NCBI GenBank assembly: GCA_013695055.1
Contig: JACDBF010000420.1
Coordinates: 1-5,647, forward strand
Length of the DNA stretch: 5,647 nt
Origin: Actinomycetota bacterium
GTDB lineage: Bacteria; Actinomycetota; CADDZG01; WHSQ01
Reading direction: 5' to 3'
Numbering within the stretch: position 1 is the first letter of the stretch; every line of letters begins with the position of its first letter. Under the pieces are notes generated by a model. It saw only the letters and a list, made by a program, of their open reading frames with translations. It was not told the origin of the DNA and made no database searches. This document shows positions 1-5,620 of this stretch, piece after piece. Both the position numbers and the translations under genes were made by a program.

Positions 1-381
1 CGCCATGGTGGTATCGATCTCCTTTGCGGTCAGCTCTTCGAGCGGATAGCCGGAGCTGCGCGCGTGGTTTGCGATCAGGATGTCGACGTGCCCAAGAGAT
101 GCGGCGGCCTCTATCACCCGGAGAGGGGCCTCGGGGTCGAGGAGATCGGCCTCTATGTGCTCGACCGCAGCCTCGCCCGAAGAAAGCTCGACAAGGAGCT
201 GCTCCATGCCTGAGGAATCTGCTCCCCACGGCTGGTCCCGGTCGTGCGGAGTCCACGAGTGGATGAGCACCCCGGCCCCCAGTGCGCTCAGCCGCTTCAC
301 TATGGCGAAGCCGATGCCCGCCCTCCGGCTCACACCCGTAACGACGGCCGTCCGACCCGAGAGGCTCCTTTCGGTGTTCAC
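1..381 (-). CDS. Short-chain dehydrogenase/reductase, N-terminal part (cut by window edge)
   Basis: Partial gene: 127 N-terminal codons are visible and the catalytic half (Ser, Tyr-x3-Lys) lies beyond position 1. The reading begins with GTG at 381. An in-frame TGA lies five codons upstream (393-395), and the glycine-rich motif begins at residue 15, so no later start would preserve the fold. The Rossmann motif is T15-G-VSRRA-G-I-G24, two residues longer than the classical TGxxxGxG. The Arg pair at 19-20 would favour NADP(H), which is inference. Residues 78-80 (EADL) match the adenine-binding loop, and 104-110 (ANHARSS) replaces the usual NNAG. The motifs make this a classical-type NAD(P)-dependent oxidoreductase of FabG-like style; the substrate cannot be told. 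It is divergent from the aldo/keto reductase, with 94 nt between the starts. No convincing ribosome binding site precedes GTG 381; an AAAGGAG lies just inside the gene (codons 4-6) with no start codon at a useful distance. Confidence 0.87.
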   Translation of the reverse strand, partial: MNTERSLSGRTAVVTGVSRRAGIGFAIVKRLSALGAGVLIHSWTPHDRDQPWGADSSGMEQLLVELSSGEAAVEHIEADLLDPEAPLRVIEAAASLGHVDILIANHARSSGYPLEELTAKEIDTTMA

Positions 382-465
382 AGACCCAGGCTTTCAGACT
401 GAACCGCTTGTCCGCAACCCCGGTCCCGTGCTCTACGATTCACGTGCCTGAGTCGAGCTCATGAC

Positions 466-473
466 AGGAGGGG
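466..473 (+). promoter_or_regulatory. Ribosome binding site deciding the GTG start of the aldo/keto reductase
   Basis: AGGAGGGG at 466-473, with four bases between AGGAGG and GTG 476. It is a near-perfect anti-16S match and lies inside the codons that an ATG 461 start would use, so the GTG is preferred. Confidence 0.7.
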
Positions 474-475
474 CC

Positions 476-1363
476 GTGGAGAAACGCCGTTTGGGTCGTC
501 TGGAGCACATGAGCACCGTTCTCTTCTACGGCGGAGCGGCGCTTGCCGAAGTCACCCAGGACGAAGCCGACGAGTCGATCGCCTTCGCGCTGGACGCCGG
601 CATAAACCACTTCGACACGGCCGCCGACTACGGTGACTCCGAGTTGCGGCTGGGGCCGTGGATGAACGACATCCGCTCCCGCATCTTTCTGTCCACCAAG
701 ACCGGGGAGCGCTCCAAGGACGCCGCCACGCGTGAGATCCACAGCTCCCTCGAGCGTCTCCAGGTGGACAAAGTCGATCTCATTCAGCTGCACGCCATCG
801 GCGACCTCGAAGAGCTCGACAAGGCGACCGGGCCCGGGGGTTCGCTCGAGGCGGCCGTAGAGGCCAAGGAACAGGGTTTGGCCGGGGCGATCGGCATCAC
901 CGGTCACGGTCATCGCGCCCCCTCGACCCACCTCGAGGCCTTGCGCCGGCACCCTTTCGAGACGGTCCTGACGCCCCTCAACTACTTGCTCTTTTCGAAG
1001 GATTCCTACCGCCGCGATTACGAGGCGCTCGTCGAAGAGATCAAGCGTCAGGACGCAGCGCTCCTCATCATCAAGGCGATCTCGAAAGGCCTGTGGCGTG
1101 AAGGCGAGGAGCAGCGCTACGCGACGTGGTACGAGCCCTTTGACGAGCAGCGCTACATCGACGCCACCATCGCGTTCGCGCTGGCGCGCGACGAGATCAC
1201 CGGGCTAGCTATCGCCGGGGACATCCACCTCTTGCCGCAGATCGTCGACGCGGAGAAGCGTGCTTCGGCGACGGCCTTTGCCGAGATCGAAGACGTGATG
1301 GCAAGCGTGCCCGATTACGCGTCGCCGTTCGCCCCAGCGCCGGGGCGATTGGGGCCTCTCTAG
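476..1363 (+). CDS. Aldo/keto reductase
   Basis: Cytoplasmic NADPH-type oxidoreductase of the aldo/keto reductase (TIM-barrel) superfamily, 295 aa. The catalytic tetrad is complete: Asp47 and Tyr52 in HFDTAADYGDSE, Lys75 in LSTKTGE, and His106 in LIQLHAIG. The GITGHG segment (about 140-145) and the LTPLNYLL segment (about 165-172) fit barrel strands beta-6 and beta-7. The overall style, including the IKAISKGLW segment, resembles predicted AKRs of the COG1453 kind, but no C-terminal CxxCxxC ferredoxin-like part is present. The substrate cannot be inferred. Start choice: ATG at 461 is open in the same frame, but GTG at 476 has AGGAGG at 466-471 directly upstream and gives the family-typical N-terminus MEKRRLGR. 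The ATG at 461 overlaps the ribosome binding site and lacks its own. The gene is followed after 32 nt by the plastocyanin-like gene on the same strand, probably in one operon. Confidence 0.92.
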   Translation: MEKRRLGRLEHMSTVLFYGGAALAEVTQDEADESIAFALDAGINHFDTAADYGDSELRLGPWMNDIRSRIFLSTKTGERSKDAATREIHSSLERLQVDKVDLIQLHAIGDLEELDKATGPGGSLEAAVEAKEQGLAGAIGITGHGHRAPSTHLEALRRHPFETVLTPLNYLLFSKDSYRRDYEALVEEIKRQDAALLIIKAISKGLWREGEEQRYATWYEPFDEQRYIDATIAFALARDEITGLAIAGDIHLLPQIVDAEKRASATAFAEIEDVMASVPDYASPFAPAPGRLGPL

Positions 1364-1382
1364 TGCGGCCTGCCGGGAAACG

Positions 1383-1389
1383 AAAGGAG
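1383..1389 (+). promoter_or_regulatory. Ribosome binding site deciding the TTG start of the plastocyanin-like gene
   Basis: AAAGGAG lies six bases before an in-frame TTG at 1396. The in-frame GTG at 1363 overlaps the reductase stop (TAGTG) and has no such site. The ATG at 1408 is too far away (18 bases). Confidence 0.72.
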
Positions 1390-1395
1390 CGCTCT

Positions 1396-1995
1396 TTGCT
1401 GCACAGAATGGCCGCACCGCTGATCGTGGCGCTTGTGTTATCGAGCGCGCACGCGACTGCCGCTACCCGGGATGTCGCCGTCGACGACAACGTCTTTCGG
1501 CCGGCGACCGCCGGCGTCGCGGTTGACGACCAAGTGCATTGGACGAGAGCGAATGGAGCATTCGGCGATCACAACGTGCAAGCCGAGAAGAACCTCTTTA
1601 GCTCCGGGCCCACGACCGCCGGACCGATCAACTTCACTCGCCGGTTTTCGTCGGGCACCTTCTCCTACTTTTGCTTGAACCATCGCGGCTCCGGAATGAG
1701 GGGGAAGGTGAAGGTCCCGCCCAAGCTCAGCGCCAAGCCGTCGGGGGCTAATTTCAGCGTGAAGTGGGCCACCGGACGAACCAACACGGGCTCGAAGTTC
1801 GACGTCCAGTTCCGGGTCGGCTCGGGTAAGTGGCGCAAGTGGAGAACCGACACCGGCACCGCCAAAGGCGTTTTCGGCAAAGGCGGCAGGCCGGTGCGGC
1901 CCGTGAACGGCAAACGCTATTCGATCCGGGTTCGTTCGCAGAAGAAAGCGCGCCGGCAGAGCGGCTGGTCACCCCTCCGCTCCATCAAGCTCTAA
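1396..1995 (+). CDS. Secreted plastocyanin-like blue copper protein with C-terminal fibronectin-III-like domain
   Basis: With the TTG start the protein has 199 aa. Residues 1-23 are a Sec-type signal peptide: His3/Arg4, hydrophobic core PLIVALVLSS, and an A-T-A-A cleavage region. Residues about 24-108 form one cupredoxin domain with all four type 1 copper ligands: His59 (in GDHNV), Cys93, His96 and Met101, in the plastocyanin spacing C-x2-H-x4-M. It should bind one copper and carry single electrons outside the membrane. Residues about 109-199 look like a fibronectin-III-like beta sandwich: Trp124 (VKWATG), FDVQFRVG, Trp146/Trp149, then YSIRVRSQ and GWSPL near the end. This tail is rich in Lys and Arg and could dock on an acidic partner or the cell surface, which is inference. 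The gene probably shares a transcript with the aldo/keto reductase and ends 3 nt from the end of the convergent laccase gene. A translation start at GTG 1363 would add 11 residues and cannot be excluded. Confidence 0.85.
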   Translation: MLHRMAAPLIVALVLSSAHATAATRDVAVDDNVFRPATAGVAVDDQVHWTRANGAFGDHNVQAEKNLFSSGPTTAGPINFTRRFSSGTFSYFCLNHRGSGMRGKVKVPPKLSAKPSGANFSVKWATGRTNTGSKFDVQFRVGSGKWRKWRTDTGTAKGVFGKGGRPVRPVNGKRYSIRVRSQKKARRQSGWSPLRSIKL

Positions 1996-1998
1996 ACC

Positions 1999-3006
1999 TT
2001 AGAACGAATGGGGATGTTGCCCGGCTCCTGAGTGCCCGCGCCTGTACGAGCGGAGCACGCGTTGCGTCTCGGTGGACACGTTGCCGGCTGCATCGGCAAC
2101 CAAGAAGATGCCCCCCATCCCGGCGTCGGAGTGGTTTTGGATGTGGCAGTGGTACATCCATGCCCCCGGGCCTACTCCTTCGCCCGCGACAACCTGGAAG
2201 CCGAAGGAGTCTCCCGCAGCGATAGTGCGGTTGTCGATGATCTGAGTTTCGTCGCCCCCGGCGCTCGCAAGGCCGGTCCGATTGTCGACCCAGCGATGGC
2301 CATGAAGATGGAAAGTGTGCAGCAGGTCGCCGTGACCGATAACTACGAACTCGACTCGTTCACCCATATTGGCCCGGAAAGTCGGAGTGCGCGGCGCGCG
2401 CTTGAGATTGATCTTTGCTCCCGGCCCCATTACTACGACGAAGGGCTCACGGTCGGGCAGAGGGTCGCCTTGGCGGCGCACTATCAGAGCGCCGAAGAGG
2501 CCGGCGTTGATTCCTGCGGTTCCGTGCGGGCTGCCTCTGCAATGGTCGTGGTAGTGCCAGTAGCCGGCGCTTCCGGGATCGATCGTCCCGTCGGCGCGGG
2601 TCGTCGGCTCGTGGCTGTCGAAGATGTAGGTGCGCTCGGCGCCAGGGCGAACGCATCCCGAGTTCAGGCGGGTGCCGTCGCTCGCGACCGTGTAGTCGAC
2701 GCCGTGAGAATGCATGCTCACGCGTTTCGTGGTGCCGTTGCGCAGAGTGACGGCCAGGCATTCGCCTTCGGTCATCTCGAGCGTGGGCCCGGGGATGCTC
2801 GCCGAGCCCGGGGTCAGCCCGTAGCCGACCCGGCCCTTGCCGAGCCGTTCGGCGAAGAGATCGATCGAGCGCGTCGGCGCGCTGCACGCCTGCGGCGCCT
2901 GCAGCGCAACACCTCCGAGCTTGGCGCTGGTCGGCAGCGAGCCCAGCAGGGCCGCGGCGGCGACCGATCCGATCAACAGTGATCTTCTGATGCGTGCTGG
3001 GTGCAT
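1999..3006 (-). CDS. Two-domain multicopper oxidase (small laccase, SLAC type)
   Basis: 335-aa laccase-like enzyme that should couple one-electron oxidation of phenols, metal ions or a cupredoxin to reduction of O2 to water. Residues 1-28 are a signal peptide with a twin-arginine-like start (RIRRSLLIG), as in Streptomyces SLAC, so folded Tat export is likely. By alignment from memory to S. coelicolor SLAC, the trinuclear ligands are His99, His101, His153, His155, His233, His235, His286 and His288, and the type 1 site is His230, Cys287, His292 and Met297. In domain 1 the Cys position is Tyr (WHYHDH), so only domain 2 holds a type 1 copper: the two-domain 'type B' layout, in which relatives form homotrimers with the trinuclear cluster at the subunit interface. 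Tyr105 in HSHGVDY corresponds to SLAC Tyr108 near the trinuclear centre. The C-terminal tail is His-containing (GHSGAGQHPHSF). The start is ATG 3006, behind AAGGAG. An in-frame GTG at 3075 would add 23 residues before the signal peptide and is unlikely. The gene lies downstream of the tandem cupredoxin gene and probably in its operon. Confidence 0.95.
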   Translation of the reverse strand: MHPARIRRSLLIGSVAAAALLGSLPTSAKLGGVALQAPQACSAPTRSIDLFAERLGKGRVGYGLTPGSASIPGPTLEMTEGECLAVTLRNGTTKRVSMHSHGVDYTVASDGTRLNSGCVRPGAERTYIFDSHEPTTRADGTIDPGSAGYWHYHDHCRGSPHGTAGINAGLFGALIVRRQGDPLPDREPFVVVMGPGAKINLKRAPRTPTFRANMGERVEFVVIGHGDLLHTFHLHGHRWVDNRTGLASAGGDETQIIDNRTIAAGDSFGFQVVAGEGVGPGAWMYHCHIQNHSDAGMGGIFLVADAAGNVSTETQRVLRSYRRGHSGAGQHPHSF

Positions 3007-3010
3007 GCTT

Positions 3011-3016
3011 CTCCTT
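3011..3016 (-). promoter_or_regulatory. Ribosome binding site of the small laccase
   Basis: On the minus strand AAGGAG stands four bases before ATG 3006. It fixes the start at a point that leaves a clean Tat-like signal peptide. A second AAAGGA abuts GTG 3075 with no spacing and is therefore a poor start signal. Confidence 0.7.
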
Positions 3017-3036
3017 ACGGCCCGAAACGGCCCGAA
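3017..3036. repeat. Tandem 10-bp direct repeat in the laccase leader
   Basis: Two perfect, directly adjacent copies of ACGGCCCGAA (3017-3026 and 3027-3036) lie immediately upstream of the laccase ribosome binding site. They sit in the 91-nt gap behind the tandem cupredoxin gene. A regulator or RNA-binding site is possible, and so is chance slippage in GC-rich DNA. Confidence 0.6.
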
Positions 3037-3055
3037 GGCGGCCCCCGTGTGGGCG

Positions 3056-3073
3056 GGCCACCTCCGCGTGGCC
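3056..3073 (-). other. Intergenic hairpin between tandem cupredoxin and laccase
   Basis: Perfect 6-bp GC-rich inverted repeat GGCCAC / GTGGCC with a 6-nt loop, starting about 25 nt after the cupredoxin stop on the minus strand. There is no T-tract on the minus-strand side, so it does not look like an intrinsic terminator. It could stabilise the upstream message or tune readthrough into the laccase (inference). Confidence 0.4.
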
Positions 3074-3097
3074 ACTCCTTTTACCGGTGGGCGCCGA

Positions 3098-4291
3098 TCA
3101 GCGCGGCTTCACCCTCACGAAGCCGTCCATGAACCCGCCGTGGATCACGCACATGTACCTGAATCCGTCTTTCGAGGACGTCTTGGTGAACTTGAGCGTG
3201 TACGGGCTCTTGCCGGTATGGATGCCCCCGCCTTCGACGCCCGAGCTGTCGAGATCCCCGCGCTTGTGGGCTCCGTCGCCCCGTGGGTAGAGGAAGGCCG
3301 GGGAGATGTCGAACTCGAGCTGGCTGGGATCGTTGCAGAACGGCGGCCCCTGAGTCTCCGGTGGATTGTCGGGGCCCGGCCCGGCGTCGCCGTCGGGATC
3401 ACAAACGGGCATAGCGCCATTTCGGCTGATCGCTATCCCTCGCTTGAAGGGCATGGTCACGGAGTGGTCCTCGTAGCGCAGGCCCGAGAAATGCCAGCGC
3501 ACTTTCTGTCCCCTGCGGACGACCACCTTCTGCGGGTAGAAGGCCAGCAGCGAGTAGCCGGGGCCGTCGAAGCCCGCGTAGGCGTCGTGGACTACCTTCC
3601 CGCTCGCCGTGACGTGCTTGGTGCTTCGAGCCGACAGCTTGTGGTCGAGAGCGGCGGCGTCGTCGCGGTCGCCGGCGATCATGTTGTCCTTGTAGGCGTC
3701 GATCCGCTCCTGTGTCGTCGCGGTGGCTCCCCCGGCCACGACCTCGATGCGCAGCCGCATCTCGGGATGGATCAGGCACACGACCCAGATTACGTCGCCC
3801 ACCCCGGCGTCAATGCTGGCCGTGAACGACGGCGTGTCGATGAAAGCTCCTGAGTTGAGGGTGTCGGTCCCGTCGTACGAGCACGCATTGTCGGCCGCGC
3901 CGCACGTCTGATCGGATGGGAAGATGGCCGCGTTGTTGAACTTGGTGTGCGGGTCGTCGCCGGAGGTCTCATCGGGGTCGGGAGCGATCAGCGAAAAGGG
4001 CTTGCCCACCCCGCCCGCATTGTCCCTGGCCCACGAGTCAACGTCGCTATTAGCCGGGATCAGCGTCGCCGTGTGGAACCCCTTCAGCTTGAAGGTGATC
4101 GTGTCGCCGGCGTGAACGCGCATGGCCGGCGCATAGAAGCGCATGCCGTCGGCCGGAACCTCCCTGTTGCCGAGAAATCCTCCGACCCGCACGCTGAAAG
4201 CACTTTGTGCCTGAGCGGTCAGAGGAGTTGCCAGCAACCCTGCCACGATCACAAGCGCGCCGAGCAAGGCGACTTTCCTAGAGCTTCTCAT
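3098..4291 (-). CDS. Secreted tandem-cupredoxin protein with two type 1 copper sites
   Basis: 397 aa from ATG 4291. Residues 1-28 are a Sec signal peptide: RSSRK, a long hydrophobic stretch, and A-Q-A cleavage near residue 28. Domain 1 (about 32-187) has His73 (GFHTATL) and Cys172-x2-His175-x2-Met178, the short amicyanin-type ligand loop. Domain 2 (about 245-397) has His276 (YEDHSVTM) and Cys381-x2-His384-x3-Met388, an intermediate loop. Both sites are complete, so two copper ions are expected, giving an extracytoplasmic electron carrier or copper-binding protein. Between the His and Cys ligands each domain carries a long insert with an acidic/Gly-rich part and a Cys pair that may form a disulfide (Cys130/Cys137 and Cys297/Cys319). 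A charged, probably helical linker (about 190-243) joins the halves. The in-frame ATG at 4372 would overlap the promoter and add 27 non-signal residues, so it was not used. The gene is followed by the laccase gene after 91 nt. I do not recognise a named family; the exact partner is unknown. Confidence 0.86.
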   Translation of the reverse strand: MRSSRKVALLGALVIVAGLLATPLTAQAQSAFSVRVGGFLGNREVPADGMRFYAPAMRVHAGDTITFKLKGFHTATLIPANSDVDSWARDNAGGVGKPFSLIAPDPDETSGDDPHTKFNNAAIFPSDQTCGAADNACSYDGTDTLNSGAFIDTPSFTASIDAGVGDVIWVVCLIHPEMRLRIEVVAGGATATTQERIDAYKDNMIAGDRDDAAALDHKLSARSTKHVTASGKVVHDAYAGFDGPGYSLLAFYPQKVVVRRGQKVRWHFSGLRYEDHSVTMPFKRGIAISRNGAMPVCDPDGDAGPGPDNPPETQGPPFCNDPSQLEFDISPAFLYPRGDGAHKRGDLDSSGVEGGGIHTGKSPYTLKFTKTSSKDGFRYMCVIHGGFMDGFVRVKPR

Positions 4292-4326
4292 GCTGCCCCC
4301 AATTTCTCGATGCCGATGTCGGTCCC

Positions 4327-4356
4327 TGTATATGTCCTGGCCGCGCAGCGCGTCAA
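4327..4356 (-). promoter_or_regulatory. Sigma70-like promoter of the tandem-cupredoxin/laccase genes
   Basis: On the minus strand TTGACG (4356-4351) and TATACA (4332-4327) are separated by 18 bases. A transcript would start near 4320, about 30 bases before ATG 4291, with a G-rich stretch (GGGGG) upstream of the start as a weak ribosome binding site. It lies in the 89-nt gap after gcdH, so the copper genes can be transcribed independently of gcdH. Assigned by reading only. Confidence 0.5.
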
Positions 4357-4380
4357 GCGGCTTAAGATTCACGAGAGGCT

Positions 4381-5547
4381 CTACTGGAAAGCCGAGTGGC
4401 CGGTGATCGCCTGGCCGAGGAGCAAGGTGTGAATCTCGCTGGTGCCCTCGTAGGTGAGTACCGACTCGAGGTTGTTCATGTGCCGGATGACCGGGTACTC
4501 GAGCGTGATGCCGTTGGCCCCCAGGATCGTCCGGGCCTCTCTAGCGATGCTCAGCGCGTGGCGCACGTTGTTGAGCTTTCCAAAGCTCACCTGCTGAGGC
4601 GACAGCCGGCCCGCCTCCTTCAGGCGCCCGAGGTGAATTGCGAGCAATGTGCCTTTTTGGATCTCGATCATCATGTCGACGAGCTTCTGCTGGGTCATCT
4701 GGAAGGCGGCTATCGGCTTGTCGAACTGCTCTCTCGTTTTCGAGTACTCGAGCGCGCACTCGTAGCACGCGCGCGCCGCGCCCATAGCCCCCCAGATGAT
4801 CCCGTAGCGCGCTTCGCTGAGGCAGCTCAGCGGACCCTTCAGGCCCGAGACGCCTGGAAGCATGGCGCCGGCAGGGAGCCGGCAGTCGTCGAAGATCAGC
4901 TCGGAGGTGACCGAGGCGCGCAGCGAGAGCTTGTTGTGGATGTCTCTCGTGGAAAAGCCACTCGTTCCCCGCGGCACGAGAAAGCCGCGGACCCCATCGT
5001 CGGTGCGGGCCCAGACTACGGCGACGTCGGCGATTCCCCCGTTTGTGATCCAGCTCTTTGCTCCGTTCAAGATCCAATCCGAGCCTTCGCGGCGGGCGCT
5101 GGTGCGCATTCTCGACGGGTCGCTTCCGAAGTCGGGCTCGGTAAGGCCGAAGCACCCGACGATCTCACCCGCGGCCATGCCCGGGAGCCAGCGCTCTTTC
5201 TGCTCCTCCGAGCCGTAGGTCCTTATCGGGAACATCGCAAGCGAGCCCTGCACCGAGACGAAGCTGCGGAAGCCGCTGTCGGCGGCTTCCAGCTCGAGAC
5301 AGACGAGCCCGTAGCTCACCGCTCCGGCCCCCGCGCAGCCGTAGCCCTGGAGGTGCATGCCGAGCAACCCCAGCGCGCCGATCTCGGGGACGAGCGCGCG
5401 CGGGAACTCGGCGCGCTCGAACCAGCCCCCGATGCCTGGTGATATCCGTTCGGTTGCGAAACGCCTCACCGTGTCGCGCAGCAGGCGTTCCTCGTCGTTC
5501 AGGAGGGCGCTTAGATCCAGAAAGTCGTGCGGGTTCGGGCCGGCCAC
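4381..5547 (-). CDS. gcdH: Glutaryl-CoA dehydrogenase (acyl-CoA dehydrogenase family)
   Basis: 388-aa cytoplasmic FAD enzyme expected to oxidise and decarboxylate glutaryl-CoA to crotonyl-CoA and CO2, in lysine, tryptophan or benzoate-type breakdown; electrons go to ETF. With the GTG 5547 start, residue numbers fall on those of mature human GCDH: Glu87, Arg94, Ser95 and Ser98 (in LELEAADSGFRSFVS). Arg94 is the family's ligand for the distal carboxylate and separates it from ordinary acyl-CoA dehydrogenases. The catalytic base is Glu367 in LTYEGTSEIHTLLLG, preceded by Tyr366. FAD/substrate signatures CFGLTEP (about 132-138) and WITNG (about 166-170) are present. The C-terminus GQAITGHSAF is typical of the group. 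Length matches the family. Start: GTG 5547 has AAAGGAG nine bases upstream; the in-frame ATG at 5616 would add 23 residues absent from relatives and would run through a palindrome. No terminator is evident before the cupredoxin promoter. Confidence 0.94.
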   Translation of the reverse strand: MAGPNPHDFLDLSALLNDEERLLRDTVRRFATERISPGIGGWFERAEFPRALVPEIGALGLLGMHLQGYGCAGAGAVSYGLVCLELEAADSGFRSFVSVQGSLAMFPIRTYGSEEQKERWLPGMAAGEIVGCFGLTEPDFGSDPSRMRTSARREGSDWILNGAKSWITNGGIADVAVVWARTDDGVRGFLVPRGTSGFSTRDIHNKLSLRASVTSELIFDDCRLPAGAMLPGVSGLKGPLSCLSEARYGIIWGAMGAARACYECALEYSKTREQFDKPIAAFQMTQQKLVDMMIEIQKGTLLAIHLGRLKEAGRLSPQQVSFGKLNNVRHALSIAREARTILGANGITLEYPVIRHMNNLESVLTYEGTSEIHTLLLGQAITGHSAFQ

Positions 5548-5556
5548 TTTTCCGTT

Positions 5557-5563
5557 CTCCTTT
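5557..5563 (-). promoter_or_regulatory. Ribosome binding site deciding the GTG start of gcdH
   Basis: AAAGGAG on the minus strand, nine bases before GTG 5547. The resulting N-terminus aligns with the glutaryl-CoA dehydrogenase family. Confidence 0.72.
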
Positions 5564-5573
5564 GGCTTTCCTG

Positions 5574-5620
5574 CCGAGTGGGCCGTGGATGGCGGTATGC
5601 GCCACCCGACACCCACTCGG
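5574..5620. repeat. 47-nt imperfect palindrome upstream of gcdH
   Basis: Outer arms CCGAGTGGG (5574-5582) and CCCACTCGG (5612-5620) are perfect 9-bp complements. Inner arms TGGCG (5590-5594) and CGCCA (5600-5604) are perfect 5-bp complements around the loop GTATG. Both pairs share the same centre, 5597. Two further G-C pairs extend the inner stem (5587-5588 with 5606-5607), and in minus-strand RNA the 5589/5605 pair becomes G-U. The structure therefore folds slightly better as RNA in the direction of gcdH. It ends 26 nt before the gcdH start codon. No T-tract follows on either strand, so it is not a standard terminator; an operator or a 5'-leader hairpin is more likely. Confidence 0.6.

Noticed and set aside
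408..439. Possible promoter TTGTCC ... TACGAT for the aldo/keto reductase
   Set aside because: The spacer is 20 bases, too long, and the -35 match is weak; not listed as a feature.
80..451. 123-codon plus-strand open frame opposite the SDR
   Set aside because: The minus strand here encodes a clear Rossmann motif in frame; the plus-strand translation is Ser/Pro/Arg-rich without features.
440..952. 170-codon minus-strand open frame opposite the aldo/keto reductase
   Set aside because: It is antisense to a gene with a complete AKR tetrad; no domain or ribosome binding site supports it.
2032..2982. 316-codon plus-strand open frame opposite the laccase
   Set aside because: It is antisense to a gene with every copper ligand intact, its translation shows no recognisable domain, and such shadows are expected in GC-rich coding DNA.
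3004..3075. Alternative laccase start at GTG 3075
   Set aside because: The Shine-Dalgarno-like AAAGGA abuts the GTG with no spacing, and the extra 23 residues would precede a normal Tat-like signal peptide that begins neatly at ATG 3006.
2837..3853. 338-codon plus-strand open frame across the laccase start and tandem cupredoxin
   Set aside because: It spans two well-supported minus-strand genes and the gap between them; the translation is low-complexity Ala/Arg/Val-rich with no motif.
4289..4372. Alternative tandem-cupredoxin start at ATG 4372
   Set aside because: It would place the promoter inside the coding sequence and add a charged 27-residue stretch ahead of the signal peptide.
4396..5442. 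348-codon plus-strand open frame opposite gcdH
   Set aside because: It lies fully antisense to a confidently identified glutaryl-CoA dehydrogenase; no domain is recognisable.
5574..5620. Palindrome upstream of gcdH as an intrinsic terminator
   Set aside because: Neither strand has a T-tract after the stem.
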